From: Amanita rubescens
Taxonomy: Eukaryota > Basidiomycota > Agaricomycetes > Agaricales > Amanitaceae
NCBI GenBank assembly: GCA_015039365.1
Contig: WION01000011.1
Span: 558,001 to 622,000 of the forward strand
Length of the DNA: 64,000 nucleotides
Direction of reading: 5' to 3'
Numbering within the stretch: the stretch's first letter is position 1; each line of letters begins with the position of its first letter. The position numbers were made by a program, and so were the translations under genes. Shown piece after piece: positions 1-10,940 of this stretch. The notes beneath the pieces are model-generated. The model was not told the origin of the DNA. It searched no databases and saw nothing but the letters and a program-made list of their open reading frames with translations.

Positions 1-1068
1 ACGACAAATAACGGCATACTTTCAGATCTCAAATCTGATGGTATTCATGTGTCCCGTTATTCCAAATGCAATCCCTGCTCACCTCAAAGCAGTAATTGCA
101 CCGATCACTGCCACCTAATAAGGCAGCAATCATCATACAAGCTGATGAGCTTGTACAAAACGAGAAGGCGTTACACGCCATTAAGCTCAGATTGTCCTTT
201 ACAATCTTTGAGCTTTATCAACACGTTTACAACGCAAGACTCCTATGGATGTTCTTGCAAGAACGTTACAAAGATGATTCTCCAGCAATCCTCGACGGAT
301 CACTGGACAAAATAGATCATGATCGATCTATAAATAAAATCATCACTCGTTATAGACACATAGCAGCACAGGGACATCAATTCCCGGCTGCTCATCTAAA
401 TAAAGCACTTACGACCATCAGGGCTGTTCCATTAAAATGGATCAACCAAACAGCGGCTACATCATCAGTTACCGCTAATAATACGAATTACTCTAGCCCT
501 ACAGCAGTACGTTCAGGAAACACTGCTACACAAGTTGGACCAATCAGAGTCCAGCAACTTGCTAGTGAAATTCGTTCATCATGGTCGTTACGGCATAATA
601 CTATAAATCAATCACCTCCGTCAACGCAAGACCCTAACTTGCATACGGAACATTGTTTAGCTAATGCCTCCTTAACAAACAAGGCAAAGGCCGCTGCAGA
701 TGCTCGCCGCATCCACAGCCTACACATTTGCGCTGGGAAGACTTTAAAAATAGTAGCAAGCCTGATTACATCAGGGGAGGATCTCCACTATTAGTCCAAC
801 AGCCCTGAATCTGATCCGGAATCAGATTCCACACATGATTCATTTAAATCATGTAAATCAAATGTTTCCACGCCTTCACCTTTGTCACACGAGCCTTTGA
901 CAGACTCGTTGGAATACAAGAATAACAAATTCCCAGGAGGAATTTTATGATGCTCATGAAGATTTCGAGCGTCATTATGGAAATTTCATGGCTATGAATA
1001 GCTATGATCAATGGGTAGAAGAACAATATAGCATAGACTTAGATTATTTCTGGAAGAAATATATGTAA
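1..1068 (+). pseudogene. gag pseudogene of copy L
   Basis: The sequence is collinear with the intact 382-residue gag of copy R (54232-55380, minus) but has small indels. One extra base near 115 (ACCTAATAAGG against ACCAATAAGG in copy R) shifts the frame, and an indel near 682 ends the long frame at 794. The last part, with the copy R ending (…DYFWKKYM-stop), is readable in another frame up to the TAA at 1066-1068. Gag coats element RNA in virus-like particles; this copy cannot give a full-length product. The first roughly 25 residues lie left of the window. Confidence 0.8.
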
Positions 1069-4000
1069 TATATATAAATTGTCATCAACACAAGAGTATC
1101 GTGAAGGATCACTCCTTATAAATCCGATTACTTGTCACACAATTTATATTCAAAATAAGGAAATCGTGAAGGCGTATGCCTTGCAATCCCGATTACTTAT
1201 ATATAAAATCTTTCTGGTGGTATTAAGCAAGGATCATTATCATTGCCAGAATATACCGCGTTCAAGGGAATTTCGATCACTTGAAGAAAGATCATCACGC
1301 TTGTCATCATATACAAGCATCAACACATATTATCTTCGTCATTCTGAAATATCTATAAAGTCTACACTATAAAAACAATATCCTTTAAAAGCTCTCCACA
1401 TATGCAAAACGATGTCTATAGCCTATAAACGGCTATAATCTATTTGCAGATAACAGTAATGTGTTACCTTTGAGAAAGGTTCCTTGCCGTTGAAACTTAT
1501 ACGGTTTTGAAAACGTCTCATAATATGGTTTCCTACACTTGAGAAGGCTCCTTACCGTTGAAACTTATACGGTCTTGAAAGTATCTCATAACACTGTAGT
1601 CGCAATAGCAGTTTCAAACTGCTGAACATTATCTGTTGGAGATAACAAATTTCTTGGTATAAACACCGTCATTCTTTAACGACGTTAGCAAGGATTTATC
1701 ATCATTGCCAGAATACTGTCGCATACAAGGGAATTTCGATCACTTGTATAAGAATAGACTTCTATGCTTATCTATATAAGCATCTATAAACGTCCAGAGT
1801 ATTTCTGTACTCAACCTATAAATTGAATTGTACGGCGGCGCTATGCGCTCATCCCCTTTTCATATTAAAAATAGGTTTTCCAATAACAGGACAGACGTAA
1901 TTAAAATACCTCGAAATAATTCTTATAGCTTTAAGAATTGTGGATTATAATTCTAAATGATTATCTATAGGAACCAGATCATCCTTGAGTGAAATACATG
2001 TACCATGACCATATACGTTGACCAACGTCGTTATGTTGGATAATGTATTGTGTGAAACACAAGAACGGTTACATCTTTTTATAAAGATGATAAATTGACG
2101 AAATCATTGATTTCTTTAATACATGAAGATGATTTTTACAAATCATCACATGTTAAATAAGAATACTGTTCACATCACGTATATAATTAAAACGTGATAA
2201 ATAGATCATGTCAAAAATATACATGATTCTATCAGGCTAAATAACGCAATATCAATCCCTGTCTTGATTGAGGGGGAATCATTGCAATTAACAAGTACAC
2301 AATACGACTTGTATATGACCAATCAAAACAAGTATTCGATATAACTTGTATACACAAACAATCATGGATGCGTATTAGATATAGGCCCATATTGTATATA
2401 TATTATGGTTGCGTATTAACATAGGCCCATAATAATGGTCATCAACTGTATTAGAGGAGGAAGCTCCCTCGATAATATACAGATGCCTGAACACGAACAA
2501 ATATATGTATTGGAGTTTTATCCCCGTCTATTGTATAGAGAAGGCTCCTTGCCGTTGAAACTTATACGGTCTTGAAAGCGTCTCGTCTTTACAATATGAC
2601 ATTACACTCCTGACAAATATCCTAGTCAGGAACGTGTATTATATGGAATGCCAGGTTAATGCATATCTCAAATAAGCCTGTCTTATGGCTTATCGCAAAT
2701 AACCTCACATATCCTCTCCATACATATAACAGTATTACTTTATAAGAATCAATGGTAGCTTAAAATCAAAAAGAAATAGTTATGTCAATCTTGCGCCAGT
2801 TCCTTTCAAAATACAGATTCCCAAATATCGTTCATACGATATTACGGTTGGATTATTGGAATACATTTAGTTCCTTGCACAGATCTTGGCCCTCAAAAGC
2901 TAAAGATAGGAACACCTTGCATATAATCCAACACCCTCTTTAATTAACTCTAGTTCTTGGTCTCATCCGAACAATGGAGAATTTCCTTACACAAGTTTTG
3001 ACGGTTTTCAGGTTGGTTAGCAATATTTATATATTGTCGATCACTTGGGGATACAGCAGACCCAATACTGCTACGAAAATAAACTTGTACAGGTCAACCT
3101 TTGAATGGTAGCAATATTTACATATTGTGGGTCGTTCAGGGGCACAGCAGACCCAATACTGCTATGACTTCGAATTATCGTTATGATCTTCCTGGCGGTA
3201 TTAGCAAGGACATATTGTCATTGCCAAAATATACCGTATATGAATGAGCTTCGGCCAACTCATAAGGAGGATCTTTATAAATAACGAACTTCGGTTTAAT
3301 GTTGTCATTATACATTGAACATCAAAAAGGATATTCAAGATCATTCGACGAGACTTCCCCGTTCGAGTTCTATACTCTTATTGCATCTGGATAATGCATA
3401 AAGATAAAATAGAACCAGGGTAGAACAAGAATTAACAGAGTTAAGAGGACATTGCTTGCCAACGGACTACACGTAACAGAGGAATAATCCTTGTTTAAGG
3501 ATTAATATAGGCTGTACTGAAAAGGAAACCTATATCGGATAACGTCGCAGTTATACCTTCCCAGTAGACGTGTTCATGTTGAATATATCGTCCAAAAAGA
3601 TAGTCATTGACACTTAAATGACTTAGAGGTTAAAATCTCGTTCATACGAGATATTATATAAGTGTTTGTTCTTCTATACAAACACTTATAATTATACTTG
3701 TCATCAATACAAGTATATCCTCTTCGTCGTAAGAATCTATATCAAAAATAGATTCTATATGCTATAATGGGGTGGCGCCTGCCTTGCGCAAATCCCCAAA
3801 CATACAAGTATGAGTGAATGCGGAACGTCGATCGTTCTCGGATCCTCAATTAAACTTGTCATGACAACGGTCGTATCCCTGTGGGTGTAGACCTTTAAAG
3901 TCATATTCGTATCTTGTATCCATACATAAGGTACAATAAATATAGCATATACAAAACAAGATTAAACATCTTGAACACAGTGTCTAATAAAGGATTACAT

Positions 4001-5754
4001 CATTAATGATCGTCGGGTAAGGCAGACACAATACTGCCAGCAAATTATCTTTATATTAAGATAAAATGCGCCGGACACTTATAGCAGTTATTACTGCTGA
4101 TCATATATGGTAAAACCCTTTTATAATGATTACCAAGATATATTGCAAATGTGGATGACCACCACGTATAAGTCAAGTAGGAAATCATATCTGTATGAGC
4201 ATCCAGTAAAATGTATCTGGATTCACTTACACGATTAAAATACCGAGTACACTTGTACAACGCGAGACAACAGCTCGCATACAAGCTCGTATTAATAATC
4301 GTCACACATGCTCAGGAACTGGATAATGATGAAGTTCATTTCGTTATTACGAAATCAGGAGATTCGTCTCCTCGCTGGTGTTGTGCGTTCCTATCAAAAT
4401 AGGGATATATGGAATCACAACCAAATACAATCCTTTACGAAAAGTGATTATAAAGGATTTAATGATATGCAAATCATCATACCAGACGGATTATCATCAT
4501 TTACAAAAGACAAGATATACACACATATCTATAGAAGGGAACATTCGTTGTTCTATAACAGACGGGTCAAATGCTTTGAAAGCATAAGTCCTTTAAAGAC
4601 CCAAGGACTTCGCTCTGTTGAACAACATAGATATTCTTTAAGACACATGGTTGAACTCTTTATCGAAATTTAAAAAGGAGTTTTTATCGATATAACAGAG
4701 ATGTAAACCATGATGTATAAGAATCATCTGGGCAACCGTCTATAACATAATTCGCTTGTCGTCATACTTGTCTTTACAAGGACAAGCAATTATATTAGAC
4801 CACAATACGATTACACTTGTCATCACAAGTAAAATCGTTCACGCGTGCAACTTGTCGATCAGGTGAACACGCCACATCATATTCTCGTATTGCTGTGCAA
4901 AGAGAATATATACTCCTTTACCATTAAGGTGCTAGTCACCTTTACACCACATAAGGCGTTGGACGCCTTTAGATATAATAGGAGAATACACGAGTCAGCG
5001 TACATAATTTGAACTTGTAAAGAAACAAGGAATAATTATTGCACTCGTTGCACATACGAGCAGAGAGTATTTGCAAGGGAGGAAGCTCCCCTTGTAGAGA
5101 TACTATACTCGTCTAAATAGTTCATTTAGGAAGACACGTCAAGTTTTTACTTGACAATGCGACATATACACACTCGCATATCCATCAGAGGATTCTTTTC
5201 ACACAAAGAATCATCGTCATATATCTTGCTATTACATAGCTTGATATTTATGCAAGTTGTTAAACGTTATCGTTTACCTGCCAAAAATATTCATTTAGCA
5301 CTTAAGGATATATTCTTATCCTTTATCAAACAAAGTAATAAATCATATCAGAGACAGCGAAGGCAGTAGACCAAGCCCCTTCTCGATTAAATATGATTTC
5401 ACACACTTTGTACGGCTTGAAGCCTGGGGGTGCTTTTATAAATGGATATTATCAATATGACAGGAAACTCGATTTTTGATAAATCGATTCAAACAATATA
5501 CGTCATTGTATTGGCTTTTCGACAAAGTCATATCCTATACCTTTAGGATCAAACAATGATAAATATTGTATAACGTATACAACAAGCATTATAGGAATAT
5601 TAAAGAAATATATAATACAAGGGATTAAGGTGAAAGCAGCATATAGTCTGGATCCCCGTACTTGTACACGAAACGAGAGATCTTCCGTGAAGACCTTATA
5701 GGTCTTGCAATTCCGGTGACTCGTATAAAATATTTCATATATTCCTGGATAACT
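1069..5754 (+). other. Non-coding interior packed with short stem-loops
   Basis: No credible reading frame exists here. Small perfect inverted repeats with 5-10 bp stems occur about every 30-60 bases. Examples: 1607-1614 with 1616-1623 (8 bp), 1766-1771 with 1776-1781, and 3660-3669 with 3678-3687 (10 bp). A branched module of about 45 bases occurs near 1486, 1541 and 2542. Other modules also recur, such as the 'cagcagacccaatactgcta' block near 3050 and 3145. Copy R keeps the stems, and several differences between copies fall in loops or are paired. Role unknown; a structured RNA or packaging function is inference. Confidence 0.75.
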
Positions 5755-5767
5755 TAGCGAGGGGGTG

Positions 5768-6253
5768 TGTTAAAGTTATCTTATCTAATCATATAAGATA
5801 ACGTATATCTTATCTTATCTCATATAAGATAATACATCATATCTTATCCTATAGATTAGGATATACAGATTAGATGTATATACATGCATATATGTATCCA
5901 CATACATATATACATGTACATATACATACATAGGATACTGGAATATCCTATAGTCGCTTGCGTCATCCCATTACTGCGGTAGACGCGTCATAGCTGCGCT
6001 AGACGTCATATCATACGTCATGCACAGCTCTTCCTCTATTTACTATACATTGTACTTATTAGGATACTAGTAGTATATAAGACTACCTGTACGTAGGTAC
6101 AAATAAGAACCTTCCTTCTCCTCTTACCACCACATCCTATATCCATAGGATAGTGAGTTATCGTTTGAGGTCGTCACCGCCACTCTACACTCCACTCTAA
6201 GTAAGTATTCACTTTAACACTTAGACGCTGCGCTGCTGGGCGTATCTTCGTCA
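5768..6253 (+). repeat. 3' LTR of copy L (486 bp)
   Basis: It starts TGTTAAAG and ends CTTCGTCA (TG..CA). Its length, 486 bp, equals both LTRs of copy R. Its first 180 bases are built from nested variants of TTATCTTAT/ATAAGATAA and of CATGTATATA, so it is itself hairpin-rich. The solo LTRs at 39577 and 40694 belong to a related but distinct subfamily of 404 bp. Confidence 0.92.
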
Positions 6254-6362
6254 GATAGGGTTCAGGTTCAGGAAATGCAATTTGTGCGTAACGTGGCATG
6301 GGATTGGCCGTGACATAAGAGTCAAAGAGGAGGGCGATGGCGACGGCGGGCAAGAGACGCAT
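6254..6362 (-). pseudogene. 5' end of a small secreted-protein gene cut by copy L
   Basis: Reading leftward from the ATG at 6360-6362, 36 residues are visible before the LTR starts. Residues 1-20 form a typical signal peptide: M-R-L-L, a hydrophobic core, then a small-residue site before N-P. A proline/glutamate-rich stretch (PEPEP) follows. The strand upstream has an A/T-rich TATA-like stretch near 6470-6490. The coding sequence stops exactly where the LTR begins, so the rest of the gene should lie left of copy L, outside the window. The family is not recognised. A cell-wall or effector-like role would be a guess. Confidence 0.5.
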
Positions 6363-6947
6363 GTGGCGAAAAGGCGTTGGAGAGACCAGCTCTGTGGGAA
6401 GAGGGTTTTATGTTCAATGACAGCTTTTATACGAGGAACGCACCGCCCATAATGGCGCCGTGACAGGGGCACTATAATATAAATATTGGCTGTGTGGGAA
6501 GACAAAAGGAGTTAGCGAATAGACAAGTGGTGTTGGTTGTTACTACTATGGCAGCGCACGACTAGATAGCGTACTACCATCATCCCCGGCCAGAAGTCAT
6601 GGTAAGTTGCAGTTATCACCCATACGCAATATACGTTGCTGACGCGTTGACAGCGCTCATTTTGTGAGGGGAGTGCGTTCCTGAGAGGAAATAGTACTGA
6701 TCATGAAGAAGATGGGATTTTCATGTTCAGAACCTGCAGAAATGAGTGGATGGCATATATGGAGTGAACAGGTTTACTTCTAGGCGCGTTTATCAAATTT
6801 GATCCAACCGCCGTATATTACGTCGTCAACTCTGAACTAATTGTAAAGCCCTTCTAAGGTACACAAAAGGACGTACAATACAACTACTCGACATTCATGC
6901 ATCGTCGTTTGCCAACATTAGTAACCAACAGTTGCGCCCAGTATCTC
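6363..6947. other. Upstream region, no supported gene
   Basis: The part next to 6363 is the likely promoter of the truncated secreted-protein gene. I found no further coding region that survives inspection. Confidence 0.4.
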
Positions 6948-7690
6948 CTAACGCCTCCACCTCCGTCGGGGGGAATATCCTCTTCGTGGTGATCCTTGGC
7001 TGTAAGGTTGGTTTCCACCGCCTCTACCGAGGGAAGGTCCTCTTTGTCCACCACGGCTAGGGGAATCTTGGCGGTAGCCTCGGTTTCCACACGTCCGCTA
7101 GGGGAAAATCCTCTTTGTCTACCTCGTGAAGTGCTTTGTGAACCATAGCGCGAGCGGTAGGGACTGTAGGGTGAGCGTTGACGGTAAGACGAGGCTCCAT
7201 TACGCCGGGGAGCTGGTGATCGACTACGAGAAGATTGTCCGTAGCCTCGTCCATGACCACTCCGGAAGCCTTGATTACTGGGAGAAGAGTCACGTCCACG
7301 TCTGGGAGCGTCCGCGCCTGGATCGTGAGTATTGGTTGGAGGGGCCAGAAGGCTCAGGTGATTGATTGCGACCACGGCCTCTGGGTGATTGTTGGCGGAA
7401 GGAAGGTGATGGACCGCATCCAGGGGATCCAGATCTGCCTCGCCGCTGTTGCGAGCGTGCTCCGCCGGTAGACGCCTCAACGGTCTATGACTCGTGAGCT
7501 GACGATTTAGGCTTCTTCTCGTTCTCCTTCGCGTCACGATAGTACTTTCTTTCCTGTTCTAGAGTCTGTGTGAAATGTGACGGGTCCAACATCTGAAGGT
7601 TGCTAACGTCCGTCTTGAATGGGTTGCCAACTAAGACCAACATTCGCACTGCATGCTTGGCTTCAATATTTCTATAGAAGCATGCATACG
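6948..7690 (-). pseudogene. Broken arginine/serine-rich (RS/RG-like) protein gene
   Basis: Reading leftward, the frame gives an acidic/basic segment (…LEQERKYYRDAKEN…) and then an in-frame TAG near 7490. Past that stop the same frame turns RS/RG-rich (SRSRSP-, RGR- and SPRRGYSP-like motifs) and ends at the TAG at 6948-6950. At least two further frame changes, near 7300 and 7090, are needed to follow the RS-rich sequence. RS domains are typical of splicing factors, but I do not recognise the protein. Multiple breaks favour a decayed copy over a working gene, although unrecognised short introns could explain some of the frame changes. Confidence 0.45.
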
Positions 7691-8490
7691 GTTTCGGCTA
7701 TCGTGATGGCATGATATTACAGAGAATGCCGCCAAGCGAACGTATGAGCAGGGTAAGAAGCCGGTAGGGCAAAGCGAAGGGGACAATGTACTTACCAGCA
7801 CTAGGAAAGCGTCCCAAGTCCTCCTGCCTCAACAAGCAAGCCTAGGATGGCAATGATGAATCGAACAAAGATGGGTGGTGTCATGAGCTCCAGGGGTGAT
7901 GAGCATTGATGTTGACATCCATCGTCTTCCACTTGCGTGAAGTAAATGTTCACACTCGAAGCTAGCAAGCCTCGATGCATACCCAACGATCCAAACAGAA
8001 TCCAGCCCTATCCATTATGTGTCAAATCGACGTACATTCTGGCACCACGACACAAAGAGCTTCAATTTCAATGCCTGTACTGACATCGCCTTCCGATTGT
8101 TTCATTCATAGTCGGGTCCCAGTCATGGCATTTTCATCCTTTCTTCTAGGTTAACGGATTGATCCCGGCTCGAATCGGGTCCATATTGGCGAGGACATGA
8201 GGGAAGGAAGACTGGGGTTACGTAATGCTCCAGCACTGCCACCAACGCATCACCATCACGACCAGCAGGAGCAGGAGCGCCTCTCTGCTACCCTACTCTA
8301 CTGCCGTACTTGCCGCAGAAGAAAACGTCTCGCGACTGACGTTTTTATTCAGGAAACTTTAGTGAAGTTGTACAACTCAAGTCGACGTCATGACCATGTC
8401 CCCGACAAATCTCTCGTCATTTCCCCGTGGCTGTACAGACTGCGTATCTGCGAGCGCGGTCAAACACATACAACAGTGGCATCAGTGGCG
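7691..8490. other. Intergenic, no supported gene
   Basis: Several short open frames exist here, including one from 8197, but none shows a domain, convincing splice structure or similarity to neighbouring copies. The right part leads into the broken dsRBD copy. Confidence 0.3.
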
Positions 8491-8496
8491 ACCAAA

Positions 8497-8760
8497 ATGA
8501 GTCGGAGTCCAAGTTGCAAACAATTCACGCGGAACCATTGGACTAGTAGGAAAGCAGACAGGAACACCCCGATATGACAACAAGTAGGGTGGACAAGAGT
8601 GGTCATCCCGGGTCAAATGTGAGGATCTCGTAGTTGATCGATTGTATGAATTGACTGTGCGTCAGTTGAAGGAGCCTATTACGGCCAAGGAAGAAGCCGG
8701 GACAAGCCGCAATCTCCACCAATGTTGCTTTTGTTCCTTTTCAACGCGATCTGTACTAGA
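8497..8760 (+). pseudogene. dsRBD family copy A (broken)
   Basis: This is collinear with copies B-G. Exon-2-like sequence has the N-H-W-T and T-P-R-Y-D motifs and ends GTC AAA at a GTGAGG donor. Exon-3-like sequence (E-G-A-Y-Y-G-Q-G-R-S) follows a CAG acceptor near 8660. A TAG stands where copy E has TGG, and the A-rich last helix is frameshifted. It is the outermost, decayed member of the array. Confidence 0.6.
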
Positions 8761-9154
8761 GTGTTTTATTACTCTCAATGAAGTACAATCCACTGCTAGT
8801 GAGGATGCTCACGACACGGTAGCAACTGCGGCTCTCGCGCTTGCACTATACATGGTTGTATGTTTAAATATTGTACATTTTGCTATCGTAATTCTGTAAA
8901 CAGCCATCTCGAGTTCAACCAGATTTGAAGCCGTAACGGAATTCGATTTCGCCATTGCGTCTGATACGTGCGCTTCAAACGCTATTTAGGATTTCGCCGA
9001 TACGCTAGGACCTCCAGACATTTTTGGTATCCTTTGTGGTAAGATGGAGTCAACATGACGTAGAGGTAATGCTGTGATATGATCTATTCCAAATTTGACG
9101 CCCCACATTAGATATCCTGCTTCTTGACATTGATCCGACTCCACAGCATTGTGA

Positions 9155-9178
9155 TGTCGTATAGATTTATAAGGCTCG
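9155..9178 (+). promoter_or_regulatory. TATA region of dsRBD copy B
   Basis: ATTTATAAGGCTCG lies about 25 bases before the first ATG, the same position as the TTTATAAAGCTCG motif in the other copies. The upstream part of the shared block is less well kept here. Confidence 0.45.
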
Positions 9179-9194
9179 CGAAAGTGCGACCAAA

Positions 9195-9551
9195 ATGTCG
9201 TTCAACTCCCGAGTACTGTCAAGTGAAATGGGCGTGTGTAAGGGCGCCTTCCGAACTGTCCATGAAGTTGTACTAATTGAACCAACGTCAATAATGCAGT
9301 TTCCGAGTCGCTCTGTTATTCCACCACAAGAAACTGTCTGGATGTTCCCCAATATGAAGAGGTATGGGACGAGCTGCAGCGCCAATGGAAATCCTCTGTC
9401 ACAAGTAATACCTCTGGGTACTAGATCGATTGCACCGTAAACTGACTGATGTGCGTCAGTTTGTGGCCAATGTTACGGCGAGGGGCGCAGTGATGATCTG
9501 TTGAAAGCCCGGGAGATAGCTGCCTCCAATGCTCTCGTATGTTTTCGATGA
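9195..9551 (+). CDS. Small dsRBD-like protein, copy B
   Basis: Three exons are read: 9195-9237, 9300-9404 and 9460-9551, both introns in phase 1. An ATG at 9228 in the same frame is an alternative start matching the shorter exon 1 of the other copies. The product shows the dsRBD layout: P-Q-Y-E-E-V-W, then W-K-S-S-V-T-I (strands), then Y-G-E-G and a last helix A-R-E-I-A-A-S-N-A-L. Family members bind double-stranded RNA through helix 1, the loop between strands 1 and 2, and the N-terminus of helix 2; here the usual lysine cluster before helix 2 is weak. No other domain is present. Confidence 0.6.
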
Positions 9552-9920
9552 AATTGGTACCAAGAAGGATTTATTAATATGATCTTCAATGTAGAACAAT
9601 TCGAAACTCGCGTGGCTTTTTGCGTGACCGTAGCAATTTACTTGTCCGAGTCTTTTGACTGTATAGTAGTTATTTACACATTTGAATATATTGGCTAGTC
9701 GTTTTGTAATCTCCGGGCGACGAACTCAAGTTTAGCGATCTGAGGGTGGCGCGCTTAGTAGACATTCGCCACTAGACCCTGTGACGTGCGCTACTAATGT
9801 CGAGTCAAACATGTCGACGCTCGGAGTGGGCAATGCTATGCTCACACGGTTTTTTGCGAATTTCACATATCACATCGGGCGTTGTGTGTAGGTCCATTCT
9901 TCACCTTCGTTGAGGCAGAA

Positions 9921-9990
9921 TCATAACCGTGAATTGCTATACTATGGCGTGGCGGAAACTCAGAATGCTATGTTTTCTGGGTTTATAAAG
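9921..9990 (+). promoter_or_regulatory. Shared promoter block before dsRBD copy C
   Basis: The order is ATAACCGTGA, GCTATACTATGGCG, AAACTCAGAATGCTATG, then the TATA box TTTATAAAGCTCG at about 9982. The same order and spacing recur before copies D, E and F, and partly before G. Confidence 0.6.
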
Positions 9991-10062
9991 CTCGTAGACT
10001 CGCAGCTACAATGGCGTTCCGGAGAATCACTAGCAACTTGAAGCGAAACGAGACGGCTGCAC

Positions 10063-10395
10063 ATGGGTGAGATATTCTGTCTTGTCCATGAAGAAGTTGT
10101 ACTGAACCAACCATCGTCAACACAGGGAACTACCAATTACTTGAATCTTGGACCCAGGAAAAGGGATTCGGCGCACCTCACTATGAAGACACATGGAATG
10201 AATCCGTGGGCTGTTGGACGACCACAGTCAAAAGTAAGTAGTGCTTCCGACTAGGTCGTTTGGATGAGTTAAATTAACCATGCATCAGTTAACGGTATAT
10301 ACTTCGGCAGTTTCGGAGTAGGTTGGTATCTGGAGGATTCTCGGGAGATAGCCGCCACCGAAGCTGTGGTATGCTTCGAACATCTCAGAGCTTAA
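10063..10395 (+). CDS. Small dsRBD-like protein, copy C
   Basis: Exons are 10063-10066, 10126-10233 and 10289-10395. The usual start context (GAAATGAGC in D and G) has changed to GAAACGAGA, and the first usable ATG is 10063, only four bases before the donor. The domain is complete: N-Y-Q-L-L-E-S-W helix, A-P-H-Y-E-D, W-T-T-T-V-K-I-N-G strands and a last helix R-E-I-A-A-T-E-A-V. The Y-G-E-G turn is altered to Y-F-G-S-F-G, which should weaken RNA contacts. Product about 70 residues. Confidence 0.55.
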
Positions 10396-10824
10396 TTGAT
10401 ACTAACCCCCAATAAAGAATAATCCAAGGGTCCGAGTTTATCTCTCACAATTCTAGCAACATCACTATTCTCGTCTTTGAACTGTACATGATTATTGTGG
10501 ATTTGAATGATCATTATCTTGTTATCTTAATCACTTGGGTCTCGAGAGGCTAAACCCTACCTGAAGCCGTGACGAAGTCAATTCTGACACAGCATCTGAT
10601 ACGTGGGCTTGGGATTTCAACGCCATCAGAGGAAAGACCAAAACGGGATGTTTTTGACGTTTCTGTCACTCTTCCCCAGTAAGACATATACTACCGTATG
10701 GTATAAGGCAACGAAAGGAATATACAACTGGAACTTCTTACCGTATACGACTCATTGACTCCTTATGTAGCTATCGGGGATTTGATTGCCAACATTAGAT
10801 GCTCCGCTCTTCACGTTTCTTGTA

Positions 10825-10897
10825 GTCATGACCGTAAACCGCTATCCTATAGTTGCGCTAAAACTCAGAATGCTGCGCAGCCTGGGTTTATAAAGCT
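10825..10897 (+). promoter_or_regulatory. Shared promoter block before dsRBD copy D
   Basis: ATGACCGTAAACC, GCTATCCTATAG, AAACTCAGAATGCTG and GGGTTTATAAAGCTCG appear in the same order and spacing as before copy C. About 40 bases separate the TATA box from the ATG. Confidence 0.6.
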
Positions 10898-10940
10898 CGC
10901 CAGCCCAGAGCCAGAATGTCATTCTAGAGCGACAAACGAA

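Larger units (their letters stand above)
1..6253 (+). mobile_element. Copia-type, hairpin-rich non-autonomous LTR element, copy L (5' part outside window)
   Basis: This stretch matches, in inverted orientation, the complete element at 49061-56897. It holds a damaged gag, about 4.7 kb of non-coding hairpin-rich DNA, a purine-rich tract (AGCGAGGGGGTGTG, just before 5768) and the 3' LTR (5768-6253). No protease, integrase, reverse transcriptase or RNase H is visible, so it must depend on enzymes from elsewhere, as large retrotransposon derivatives (LARDs) do. The bases after the LTR, GATAG, should be one TSD copy; the other lies left of the window. Assignment to the copia lineage rests on the gag and on the primer site of copy R. 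Confidence 0.88.

Noticed and set aside
1079..5369. Short frames inside the element interior (e.g. 1079-1372, 4308-4673, 5151-5369)
   Set aside because: Not conserved as frames between copies L and R, and they coincide with the hairpin modules.
1069..5754. Hairpins as transcription terminators or tRNA-like genes
   Set aside because: Stems are not followed by T-runs in a consistent way, and none shows tRNA A/B boxes or cloverleaf constants.
8197..8577. 126-residue plus-strand frame
   Set aside because: It runs in a different frame through the broken dsRBD copy A and shows no domain.
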